From the NCBI RefSeq assembly GCF_900218015.1, contig NZ_UFQQ01000013.1:1-64000 (forward strand): a stretch of 64,000 bases of DNA. Direction: 5' to 3'. This document shows, in pieces, positions 22,093 through 31,642 of the stretch. Below the pieces are notes generated by a model. That model ran no database searches, was not told the origin of the DNA, and saw only the letters and a program-made list of their open reading frames with translations. A program made the position numbers and the translations under genes. Origin of the DNA: Rhodopseudomonas pentothenatexigens. GTDB lineage: Bacteria > Pseudomonadota > Alphaproteobacteria > Rhizobiales > Xanthobacteraceae. Every line of letters starts with the position of its first letter. The first letter of the stretch is position 1.

Positions 22093-24972
22093 TCAGCTCG
22101 CCGCTTCCAGGCGCTGTTCTTCGGTCAGCAGCTTCATCGCCGCATCCACATCCATCGGTTCGCCGAACGCGAAGCCCTGGGCGTATTCGCAGCCGAGCTG
22201 ATACAGCTCCACCGCATCCGAATCGGTTTCGGCGCCCTCCGCCACCACGTCCATGCCGAGGTCGTGCGCCAGCGCGATGATCGACTTCAGGATCACCGGG
22301 CGGGTGCCGCGGCTGGTGGTGCGGACGAACGACTGATCGATCTTGATGGTGTCGAACGGGAAGCGCTGCAGATAGCTCAGCGACGAATGGCCGGTGCCGA
22401 AATCGTCGAGCGACAGCCCGACGCCCAGTTCGCGGATCCGGTGCAGCATCTGGGCGGCGTGCTCGGGATTCTCCATCACCAGCGACTCGGTGAGCTCCAG
22501 CTTGAGCGTGCCGCGCGCCACCGACGAACGCGACGTCACGGTGCGGATGTCGTGCAGCAGATCGTGGCGCAGCAGCTGCCGCGACGACACGTTGACCGAG
22601 GCGAAGATCGGCTCGCGTGCGCGCATCGCCCGCTGCCATACCGACAGCTGTTTGGCGGTCTGGTCGAGCACGAAGGTACCCAGTTCGACGATCAGCCCGA
22701 TTTCCTCGGCGATCGAGATGAACTCGCTCGGCGACATCCGGCCGAGTTTGGGATGATCCCAGCGCGCCAAGGCTTCGAAGCCGGCGATCGAGCGGTCTTC
22801 GAGCCGCACGATCGGCTGATACAGGATGGTGATTTCCTTGCGCTCGATCGCCCGGCGCAATTCGGATTCCAGCGTCAGCCGGTCCGACTTCCGAGCTCGC
22901 ATCGCCGGCTTGTAGACGTCGATGCGGTCGCCGCCGATCCGCTTGGAGTGATACATCGCCAGCTCGGCGTCCTTGATGATCTCGTCGGACAGCTGGGTCT
23001 GCGGGTCGGACAGCGCGAGGCCGATCGAGGCGGTGAGGAAGATCTCGCGCTCGTTGAACGCGATCGGCGCCTTGATGGTCTTGCGGATGGTCTCGGCGAA
23101 GGCGGTGATCTTGGCCGGGTCCTGCTCGGACAGCAGGATCAGCCCGAATTGATCGCCGGCGATCCGCGCCAGCGTGTCCTGCGGCTTGAGGATGCGGCTG
23201 AGCCGGCGCGCCAGCGTCAGCAGGATCGAATCGCCGACCGCGATGCCGACGGAATCGTTGACCTGCTTGAAACGGTCGAGGTCGATCACCATCAGGGTCG
23301 GCCGCAAGTTCGGCATGGTCTTGGCGAAATTCGCCACTGCGCCGAGCCGGTCGATGAACAGTTTGCGATTGGGCAGGCCGGTGAGATTGTCGTGGACGCT
23401 GTCGTGCAGCATCCGCTCTTCGGCGTTCTTGATCTCGGTGACGTCGGTCAGGGTGCCGACCACCCGGGTGACTTCGCCGTCGGTGCCGACCACCGGCCGC
23501 GCCTTCAGCGAGAACCACATGAAGTGGCCGTCCGGAGTGCGCAGCCGGAAATCCTGGGTCAGCCGGCCGCGGCGCTGGTCGAGCACCGAGTCGAGCGCGG
23601 CGCGGAAGCGGTCCTGATCGAGCGGGTGCAGCACTTCGAGCCAGCTCGCCGCCGACCCTTCCAGCGCGCCACGCTTCAGGCCGAGCAGCGCTTCGGTCTC
23701 AGGGCTGGTGAACACCTTGTCGGCCGAGACGTCCCAGTCCCAGATCAGGTCGCCGGAGCCGATCAGCGCCAGTGCCCGGCGCTCGACGTCGGAGATCACC
23801 CCGCCGGTAGCGCCGCCGCCCGCAAAAGCGTGCTGCATCACGGTGAAGCCGATCAGCATCACGATCAGCACCAGGCCGCCGAGCAACGCCGGACCGACGA
23901 TATCGTTGGTGACGGTGCCGGCCACCGCCATGCCGGAGGCCACCACCCACACCACCAGCAGGAACCAGGTCGGGATCAGCAGCACGGCGCGGTCGAAACC
24001 GTGGGTCGACAGATAGAGGATCAGCGCAAAGCCCGCGAAGGCGATCAGCACCAGCGAAATGCGTGCAATTCCTGACGCGACCGCCGGGTCGAACAGCGCC
24101 AGCGCCACAAGCGAGCCGAGAAAGGCGAGCCAACCCAGCGTGATGTGCGAATAGCGGACGTGCCAGCGACTGAGATTGAGATAGGCAAACAGGAACACCA
24201 GGAGCGTCGCGGCGAGGATCGCCTCGCCGGAGGCGCGCCACACCCGCTCTGCGCCGGACGACATGTCCAGCACCTTGCCCCAGAAGCCGAAATCGATCCC
24301 GATATAGACCAGCACCGCCCAAGCCAGCGCGGCCGCCGCCGGGAACATGATGCTGCCCTTGACCACGAACAGGATCGTCAGCACCAGCGCCAGCAGGCCG
24401 GAGATGCCGATCACGATGCCCTGGTACAGCGTGAACGAGTTGACCTTGTCCTTGTAGGCCTCCGGCTCCCACAGATAGAGCTGCGGCAGCTTGTCGGTGC
24501 GCAGTTCGGCCACGAAGGTGATCACCGAGCCGGGATCGAGGGTGATGCGGAAGATGTCGGCGGTCGGGCCTTCCTGCCGTTCGGGACGGTCGCCGGTCGA
24601 CGGCGTGATGGTGGCGATCCGCGACATGCCGAGGTCGGGCCACAGCAGCCCGGAGCCGACCATCCGGTAGTGCGGCGCCACAATCAGCCGATCGAGCTGA
24701 TCGTCGGAGTTGTTGGCGAGCGCGAACACCACCCAGTTCTGGCCGCCCTCTCGGGCGCGCACCTCGACGCGGCGGACGATGCCGTCATTGCCCGGAGCGG
24801 TGGAAATCTGAACCCGGTCATTGTCGCTGTGCAGATGCTCGAGCACGCCGGTCAGATCGATCGCCGGCGCGTCGCTACGGACGCTGACGGCGTCGAGCGC
24901 GTGGGCCTGCGGGGCAGCCGCAATCATCATCACGCCCAGCGCCAGCAGCGCGAGGCATCTGATCAGACGCAA
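22093..24972 (-). CDS. 7TM-PAS-GGDEF-EAL cyclic-di-GMP phosphodiesterase candidate
   Basis: A 959-residue membrane signalling protein. In order: signal peptide (1-25), an extracytoplasmic 7TMR-DISM-like domain to about 180, around seven helices (180-385), PAS (about 400-520), GGDEF (about 527-690) and EAL (about 700-950). The GGDEF signature is replaced by AGDQF near residue 605, so cyclase activity is unlikely. FEALARW near 734 and DDFGTG near 855 are intact, so it should hydrolyse c-di-GMP, perhaps with the degenerate GGDEF as a GTP sensor (inference). The start is TTG at 24972 with GGAGAA seven bases upstream. Confidence 0.9.
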   Translation of the reverse strand: MRLIRCLALLALGVMMIAAAPQAHALDAVSVRSDAPAIDLTGVLEHLHSDNDRVQISTAPGNDGIVRRVEVRAREGGQNWVVFALANNSDDQLDRLIVAPHYRMVGSGLLWPDLGMSRIATITPSTGDRPERQEGPTADIFRITLDPGSVITFVAELRTDKLPQLYLWEPEAYKDKVNSFTLYQGIVIGISGLLALVLTILFVVKGSIMFPAAAALAWAVLVYIGIDFGFWGKVLDMSSGAERVWRASGEAILAATLLVFLFAYLNLSRWHVRYSHITLGWLAFLGSLVALALFDPAVASGIARISLVLIAFAGFALILYLSTHGFDRAVLLIPTWFLLVVWVVASGMAVAGTVTNDIVGPALLGGLVLIVMLIGFTVMQHAFAGGGATGGVISDVERRALALIGSGDLIWDWDVSADKVFTSPETEALLGLKRGALEGSAASWLEVLHPLDQDRFRAALDSVLDQRRGRLTQDFRLRTPDGHFMWFSLKARPVVGTDGEVTRVVGTLTDVTEIKNAEERMLHDSVHDNLTGLPNRKLFIDRLGAVANFAKTMPNLRPTLMVIDLDRFKQVNDSVGIAVGDSILLTLARRLSRILKPQDTLARIAGDQFGLILLSEQDPAKITAFAETIRKTIKAPIAFNEREIFLTASIGLALSDPQTQLSDEIIKDAELAMYHSKRIGGDRIDVYKPAMRARKSDRLTLESELRRAIERKEITILYQPIVRLEDRSIAGFEALARWDHPKLGRMSPSEFISIAEEIGLIVELGTFVLDQTAKQLSVWQRAMRAREPIFASVNVSSRQLLRHDLLHDIRTVTSRSSVARGTLKLELTESLVMENPEHAAQMLHRIRELGVGLSLDDFGTGHSSLSYLQRFPFDTIKIDQSFVRTTSRGTRPVILKSIIALAHDLGMDVVAEGAETDSDAVELYQLGCEYAQGFAFGEPMDVDAAMKLLTEEQRLEAAS

Positions 24973-25093
24973 GTCGGTTCTCCGCGTTCACACTGGCCCT
25001 GACGGCGCGGCCCCGCACGCCGTGAGCAATCGATAGATGACACGAAAGCACGTGAAAACATAGACTTTACAGCGAGCCTCGGACTTGCCCCAC

Positions 25094-26092
25094 TCACACC
25101 GTCAACACAATTTTGCCAATATGTTGGCTGGTTTCCATCCGCCGGTGAGCATCGGCGGCGTCGCGCAGCGCAAAGGTGCCGTCGATCAGCGGCTTGATCC
25201 TTCCCTGATCGAGCAGTGGTATCACCTCGCGTTCGATCGCCGCGACCATTGCGGCTTTGTCGGCGTTGGAGCGTGGCCGCAAGGTCGAGCCGGTGTGATG
25301 CAGCCGCTTGGTCATCAGCTTGGCGAAATTGACGTTGGCCTTTGCGCCGCCAAGAAATGCGATCTGCACGATGCGGCCGTCGAACGCGGCGGCGTCGTAG
25401 TTGCGCTCGATGTAATCGCCGCCGACCATGTCGAGGATTACGTCGGCGCCGTTGCCGTCGGTCGCTTCCTTCACTGCGGCGACGAAGTCCTCGGTCTTGT
25501 AGTTGATCGCCCGGGAGGCACCGAGCTTCAGGCAGGCCTCGGCCTTGTCCTGGGAGCCGACCGTGGCGATCACTTTGGCGCCGCGCGCGACCGCCAGTTG
25601 GATCGCCATCGTACCAATGCCGGACGAGCCGCCGTGCACCAGCAGCGTTTCGCCGGATCTCAGCCCGCCGCGCTCGAACACGTTGTGCCACACCGTCATC
25701 AGCGTCTCTGGCGTGGCGCCGGCTTCGATCAACGAAAAGGCCGCCGGCACCTTCATGGCCTGGGCGTCCTGGGCGATGCAGTATTCCGCGTAACCGCCGC
25801 CGGCTACCAGTGACATCACCTGGTCGCCGAGCTTGTGCCGGGTCGCGCCGTCGCCGAGCGCCACCACCGTTCCGGCGATCTCCAGCCCGGGAAGATCGCT
25901 CGCACCCGGCGGCGGCGGATAGGAACCGGAGCGCTGCGCCACGTCGGGCCGATTGACGCCGGCCGCCGAGACCTTGACCAGGATTTCCCCCGGGCCGGGC
26001 TTCGGCACGTCGCGTGTTTCGGGTATCAGCACCTCGGGACCGCCGGGCTTGCTGATGCCGACCACGGTCATTTGCGAAGGGATCGGTTCCAT
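25094..26092 (-). CDS. NAD(P)H-quinone oxidoreductase, zinc-free MDR family (PIG3-like)
   Basis: A 332-residue medium-chain reductase. The N-terminal GroES-like domain has GEILVKVSAAGVNRPDVAQRSG. The cofactor-binding domain has LLVHGGSSGIGTMAIQLA near residue 150. The zinc ligands of alcohol dehydrogenases are missing, as expected for QorA/PIG3 types. It reduces quinones or enones with NADPH. I take the ATG at 26092; another ATG at 26071 is in frame. It is divergent from the DUF1192 gene. Confidence 0.88.
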   Translation of the reverse strand: MEPIPSQMTVVGISKPGGPEVLIPETRDVPKPGPGEILVKVSAAGVNRPDVAQRSGSYPPPPGASDLPGLEIAGTVVALGDGATRHKLGDQVMSLVAGGGYAEYCIAQDAQAMKVPAAFSLIEAGATPETLMTVWHNVFERGGLRSGETLLVHGGSSGIGTMAIQLAVARGAKVIATVGSQDKAEACLKLGASRAINYKTEDFVAAVKEATDGNGADVILDMVGGDYIERNYDAAAFDGRIVQIAFLGGAKANVNFAKLMTKRLHHTGSTLRPRSNADKAAMVAAIEREVIPLLDQGRIKPLIDGTFALRDAADAHRRMETSQHIGKIVLTV

Positions 26093-26205
26093 GGTTTTTC
26101 CTTGGCTGGCGGAGCGGGCGGGTGTCATCTGCCGGAACAGGCTGTGATTAGACAGCCGGAGCTCGGCTGGCAACCGCAGCGGATCACGAACGGGCGAGGA
26201 CCACG

Positions 26206-26397
26206 ATGGCGATCGAGGACGACGACAAGCCGAGGATCAAGACCAGCCACGAGATCGGGCAGGATCTGTCGCTGCTCTCGGTGGAAGAACTGAGTGCCCG
26301 GGTCGCACTGCTCAAGGCGGAGATCGCCAGGCTGGAAACCGCGCTGACGATGAAGCGGGCGACGCGCGAGGCCGCCGACCGGATCTTCAAGAGCTGA
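26206..26397 (+). CDS. DUF1192 small protein
   Basis: A 63-residue acidic-then-helical protein characteristic of alphaproteobacteria: MAIEDDDKP start, LSLLSVEELSARVALLKAEI and a RLETAL helix that could form a short coiled coil. No enzyme motif is present and the function is unknown. It is divergent from the quinone oxidoreductase and upstream of a candidate sRNA and rcdA. Confidence 0.85.
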   Translation: MAIEDDDKPRIKTSHEIGQDLSLLSVEELSARVALLKAEIARLETALTMKRATREAADRIFKS

Positions 26398-26524
26398 ACG
26401 CCGAGGCGCGGCCAGCGGCGCTGTCCCATCTCGGGACACCCGCGGTCGCCGCCGGCATGGCAAATCGACCGTAAACAAATCCGCTCATTTACGCGCGATT
26501 AAGCTTTCCCGCGTATTACTGTGG

Positions 26525-26618
26525 ATGTCCATCTTTGGACCGAGTGGCTCCTGTCCACTCTGTTTTGACGCCTCCCTGTTATCAACTTAAAAGCCGCCGG
26601 AAACGGCGGCTCTTTTTT
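26525..26618 (+). ncRNA. Candidate sRNA with CCUCCC motif, upstream of rcdA
   Basis: About 94 nt with no ORF. Hairpin 1 is GTCCA (26527-26531) with TGGAC (26536-26540); hairpin 2 is GAGTGG (26542-26547) with CCACTC (26555-26560), showing CUCCUG in the loop. An unpaired CCUCCC (26571-26576) follows, then a strong terminator. A TATTAC element at 26514-26519 may be the -10, with no clear -35. The layout resembles CU-rich alphaproteobacterial trans-acting sRNAs. It occupies the 416-bp gap between DUF1192 and rcdA. The family is not named. Confidence 0.55.
26589..26618 (+). terminator. Rho-independent terminator of the second sRNA candidate
   Basis: GCCGCCG (26593-26599) pairs with CGGCGGC (26604-26610) across a short GAAA loop. 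It is followed by TC and six T, with A residues on the 5' side, so it is nearly symmetric and may work in both directions. Confidence 0.85.
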
Positions 26619-26692
26619 GGCCTCGGTATCGTCCGCAGTGCCGGCGTCACGCTTTGGTCATTGACCGCCACAATGCTGTCTCTGAAGCTGCG

Positions 26693-26698
26693 TTAACC
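26693..26698 (+). promoter_or_regulatory. Possible CtrA half-site upstream of rcdA
   Basis: TTAACC matches the CtrA half-site and lies 116 bp before the rcdA start. The second half (TTAA after seven bases) is absent, so this is only suggestive. An inverted pair ATGAT (26740-26744) / ATCAT (26751-26755) lies closer to the gene. Confidence 0.2.
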
Positions 26699-26813
26699 TT
26701 TGTACGCGGGTCCGCTGGACTCTGGACAACGGCGGCGTAATGATTTGTTCATCATAAGCCGGTGCGTAGCTTCGCGACCCGGCACAAGTATCCGGTAGTG
26801 TGAGGCGTTGATC

Positions 26814-27323
26814 ATGTCTGATGTCGCGCAGGGCGAATCTGCCTTGGTGGTGCTCAGCGAGCGGCTGACCAGTTCGGCAGCGTTCACGGCTCTGTTTCGG
26901 GAGGGCATGGATCTGGTCGAGGAGACCGCCGCCTATCTCGACGGCGCCGGTCGCGCCGAGGCCAAGCTGCTCGATCGGGCGGTGAGCCTGACCTACGCTA
27001 CTGAAAGCATGCGGCTCACGACCCGCCTGATGCAACTCGCCTCCTGGCTGCTGCTGCATCGCGCGGTCAAGGAAGGCGAGATGACGCTGATCCAGGCCAA
27101 CCGCGAAAAGACCAAGGTCAAGCTGTCCGCCGCCGATCCGGGCGCGCCGGACGTTCTGGAACGGCTGCCCGAACAGCTGCAGTCGCTGATCGCCCGGTCG
27201 ATGAGCCTGCAAAGCCGGATTCGCCGGCTCGACTCCACCATGCACACTCCGCCGGAGCCGCCGGCGCTCGGCAACCCGCTGGTGCCGCAGCTCAATATGC
27301 TGAAGGCGGCGTTTGAGAACTGA
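26814..27323 (+). CDS. rcdA: Regulator of CtrA degradation RcdA (DUF1465)
   Basis: A 169-residue three-helix-bundle protein of the DUF1465 family, recognisable by FREGMDLVEETAAYLDGAGR, SLTYATESMRLTTRLMQLASWLL and LHRAVKEGEMTLIQA. Known from Caulobacter: RcdA binds CpdR-primed ClpXP and delivers substrates, including the cell-cycle regulator CtrA through PopA. The C-terminal tail, rich in Pro, is flexible. CpdR is encoded 14 kb away in this window. The ATG at 26814 is preferred; an in-frame TTG lies two codons earlier. Confidence 0.88.
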   Translation: MSDVAQGESALVVLSERLTSSAAFTALFREGMDLVEETAAYLDGAGRAEAKLLDRAVSLTYATESMRLTTRLMQLASWLLLHRAVKEGEMTLIQANREKTKVKLSAADPGAPDVLERLPEQLQSLIARSMSLQSRIRRLDSTMHTPPEPPALGNPLVPQLNMLKAAFEN

Positions 27324-27354
27324 CGTCTCTGACGTCGATCAGATTTGAAGCGGC

Positions 27355-27380
27355 TGTGGCCGGGCTCGTCCCGGCCATTG
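27355..27380. repeat. Short hairpin GGCCGGGctcgTCCCGGCC
   Basis: GGCCGGG and CCCGGCC are inverted around a short loop just after rcdA. It looks like a remnant of the larger GTCATGGCCGGG-type palindrome found at 18401, and could act as a 3' hairpin of the rcdA transcript. Confidence 0.4.
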
Positions 27381-27481
27381 GCATTTTGGGGGCTTGGCTG
27401 AGATGCCGAACGCCCGAAGCCGGCGGCGAATTGATCCGCAGATCCAAAGGACCACCAACACAAAGGTCCACCAATGCACAA

Positions 27482-27501
27482 CGCCCCGCGCGAGCGGGGC
27501 G
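27482..27501. terminator. Hairpin downstream of rpmE
   Basis: CGCCCCGC and GCGGGGCG pair perfectly around GCGA, 47 bases past the rpmE stop codon. No long T run follows on either strand, so termination strength is uncertain, but it sits between convergent rcdA and rpmE. Confidence 0.5.
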
Positions 27502-27547
27502 TTCGACGTATCGGATCTTGAAGAAGCGGCGAACAGCCGGCGCCGGC

Positions 27548-27775
27548 TCAATCCTTCTTGAGAAAGCCCGAGAACTTCTTCTGGAAGCGCGACACACGGC
27601 CGCCGCGGTCGAGCACCTGCTGGGTGCCGCCGGTCCACGCCGGATGCGACTTCGGGTCGATGTCGAGGTTCAGCTTGTCGCCTTCCTTGCCCCAGGTCGA
27701 CCGCGTCTGGTACTCGGTCCCGTCGGTCATGACGACGGTAATGGTATGATAGTCCGGGTGAATTTCGGTCTTCAT
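27548..27775 (-). CDS. rpmE: 50S ribosomal protein L31
   Basis: A 75-residue L31 of the alphaproteobacterial type: [20 protein letters not shown] at the start, [22 protein letters not shown] in the middle and a basic tail [13 protein letters not shown]. No CxxC pairs are present, so this is the zinc-independent form. It is part of the large ribosomal subunit at the central protuberance. It is divergent from the ABC exporter gene. Confidence 0.95.
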   Translation of the reverse strand: MKTEIHPDYHTITVVMTDGTEYQTRSTWGKEGDKLNLDIDPKSHPAWTGGTQQVLDRGGRVSRFQKKFSGFLKKD

Positions 27776-27972
27776 GGGTAATCCCTTGCGCTCGCCGGCG
27801 CCTGCATCGCGATGATTTCGGGCGAATTTGCCGGGCTCTATATCCCAGCCGCGCCGCCTGCACAAGGCACAGCACACGATCCGGTGACCGGGCTGTACCG
27901 GATTTGCCAGCCGCAGCGATTGCGGCCTATGTGGTGCCGGCTGAAGCGTTTTCATCGATTTGGCAGTTCCGA

Positions 27973-29877
<1,905 letters not shown>

Positions 29878-29895
29878 GTTCGCCTCATCAACGCC

Positions 29896-29994
29896 GTCAT
29901 CGCCCGCGCAGGCGGGCGATCCAGTAGCCCCGAGCCTTTCACTCTCAGAGCAATTTTTCGGAGTACTGGATCCTCCGCATTCGCGGAGGATGAC
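29896..29994. repeat. Family A palindromic repeat
   Basis: GTCATCGCCCGCGCAGGCGG on the left, TACTGGATCCTCCGC ending GAGGATGAC on the right, with a variant CCAGTAGCCCCGAG core. It lies between convergent genes. Confidence 0.78.
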
Positions 29995-30021
29995 TACCGT
30001 GCTGGTTGAACAGACAACACG

Positions 30022-30468
30022 CTAAGCCGGCCGCCACAGCATGTTCAGCACCGGACGGCCGGAACTGTTCAGCTCCTCGCCGGTGACCGCGAAGCCATTG
30101 CGGCGGTAGAACTTGATGGCGCGGTAGTTGTCGGCGTTGACCTTGAGGGTCACCTCAGCGGGGGAGCGGCGCTTGGCTTCGTCCACCAGCGCCTCGGCGA
30201 CACCCCATCCCCAGTGTTCCGGTTCGACCACCAGCTGGTCGAGATAGCCGGCCGCATCGATGGTGACGAAGCCGATCAGCGCGCGGTCCTGCGCGGCGAC
30301 GATAATCGCCGCCTGCGGCACCAATTCGGTGCGCCAACGCTCGCGCCACCACTCGACACGTTTGGTGAAGTCGATCGCCGGGTAGGCGAGCTGCCAGGTC
30401 CGCAGCCACAGCGCGATCGCGGGGGCTTCGTCGGCTTCGGTGTAGGGGCGGAGGGTGAAGCTGGGCAT
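30022..30468 (-). CDS. GNAT-family N-acetyltransferase
   Basis: A 148-residue GNAT protein. Strand and helix elements start with FTLRPYTEADEAPAIALW. The acetyl-CoA loop is in LDQLVVEPEHWGWGVAEALVDEAKRR, and ITLKVN/FYRRNGF forms the C-terminal half. It transfers an acetyl group from acetyl-CoA to an unknown amine. The ATG at 30468 is chosen; a TTG four codons upstream is less likely. Palindromic repeats flank it on both sides. Confidence 0.85.
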   Translation of the reverse strand: MPSFTLRPYTEADEAPAIALWLRTWQLAYPAIDFTKRVEWWRERWRTELVPQAAIIVAAQDRALIGFVTIDAAGYLDQLVVEPEHWGWGVAEALVDEAKRRSPAEVTLKVNADNYRAIKFYRRNGFAVTGEELNSSGRPVLNMLWRPA

Positions 30469-30485
30469 CGCCGTCACCAAGTGCC

Positions 30486-30588
30486 GTCATTCCGGGGCCG
30501 GCGCAGCGCAGCTGCGCGCGAACCCGGAATCTGACACGGGCACCGATCGAGATTCCGGGTTCGCCGCTTCGCGGCGCCCCGGAATGAC
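30486..30588. repeat. Family B palindromic repeat
   Basis: Outer ends GTCATTCCGGGGCC and GCCCCGGAATGAC, inner CCCGGAATCTGA and AGATTCCGGGTT. This is a shorter spacer version of the copies at 286 and 2214. Confidence 0.78.
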
Positions 30589-30616
30589 CAACGAGGGGGC
30601 GACGACAAGAACAACT

Positions 30617-31642
30617 TCAACGCTCCGTCAGCTTCAATTCGATGCGGCGGTTGCGCTTGTAGGCGTCTTCGGAGTCGGCGGTGTCGAGCGGCTGGAATTC
30701 GGCAAAGCCGGCGGCGACCAGGCGCTGGGCCGGGACGCCGAGCGAGATCAGATACTGCACCACCGAGATGGCGCGGGCGCTCGACAGCTCCCAGTTGGAC
30801 TTGAAGGCGCCGGTGATCGGCCGCTTGTCGGTGTGGCCGTCGACCCGCACCACCCACGGCAGCTCGGCCGGGATCTTCTTGTCGAGCTCCTTCAGTGCCT
30901 CGGCCACCTTGTCGAGCTCGGCGCGGCCTTCCGGCAGCAGCAGCGCCTGGCCGGTATCGAAAAACACTTCGGACTGGAACACGAAGCGGTCGCCGACGAT
31001 GCGGATGTCGGGCCGGTCGCCGAGGATGGCGCGCAGCCGGCCAAAGAACTCCGAGCGGTAGCGCGACAGCTCCTGCACCCGCTGCGCCAGCGCGACGTTC
31101 AGGCGCTGGCCGAGATCGGCGATTCTGTTCTGGGACTCCTTGCCGCGCCTTTCGGATGCGTCGAGCGCTTCTTCGAGGGCGGCGAGCTGGCGGCGCAGCG
31201 CGGCGATCTGCTGATTCAGCACCTCGACCTGCGCCAGCGCGCGGGCCGAGATCTGCTTTTCCGAATCCAGCGCCTTGCCCAATTCGCCGGCGCGTCCGGC
31301 GGCGTCGTTGCCGGCGCCGGCGAGGCCGTCATACAGGCCCTTGACCCGGTCGCGCTCGCTCTCGGCCGCCGACAGCCCGGCGCGCATCTGCGCGAGCTGT
31401 TCTTCGAGATTGAGCTTGCCGAGCTTCTCCAGCGACAGGATGTCGTTGAGCTGGGCGATTTTGGCGTTCAGCTCCTGCAGCGCCTTGTCCTTGCCGGTGA
31501 CCTCCTGTGACAGGAAGAATTGCACCACCAGAAACACCGTGAGCAGGAACACGATGCCGAGAATCAGCGTCGACAGCGCATCGACGAAGCCGGGCCAGTA
31601 ATTGAAGCCGGTCTCCTGCCGGCGACCGCGGGCGAGCGCCAT
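30617..31642 (-). CDS. OmpA/MotB-domain inner membrane protein
   Basis: A 341-residue protein with a short basic N-terminus, one transmembrane helix at about 20-48 (LSTLILGIVFLLTVFLVVQFF), a long coiled coil (about 50-200) and a C-terminal OmpA-like peptidoglycan-binding domain (FDTGQALLLPEGRAELDKVA, VDGHTDKRPITG, SSARAISVVQYLISLG, NRRIELKL). The layout is that of MotB/TolR-like stator proteins. It starts one base inside the stop of the MotA-like gene (TGATG), so the two are translationally coupled and probably form a proton-channel-type complex. No flagellar genes are nearby. Confidence 0.85.
   Translation of the reverse strand: MALARGRRQETGFNYWPGFVDALSTLILGIVFLLTVFLVVQFFLSQEVTGKDKALQELNAKIAQLNDILSLEKLGKLNLEEQLAQMRAGLSAAESERDRVKGLYDGLAGAGNDAAGRAGELGKALDSEKQISARALAQVEVLNQQIAALRRQLAALEEALDASERRGKESQNRIADLGQRLNVALAQRVQELSRYRSEFFGRLRAILGDRPDIRIVGDRFVFQSEVFFDTGQALLLPEGRAELDKVAEALKELDKKIPAELPWVVRVDGHTDKRPITGAFKSNWELSSARAISVVQYLISLGVPAQRLVAAGFAEFQPLDTADSEDAYKRNRRIELKLTER

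Noticed and set aside
20283-24972. Long overlapping frames on the strand opposite to real genes (for example antisense to the EAL gene and fba)
   Set aside because: These are shadow frames caused by high GC third-position codons; the real genes are on the other strand with clear domains.
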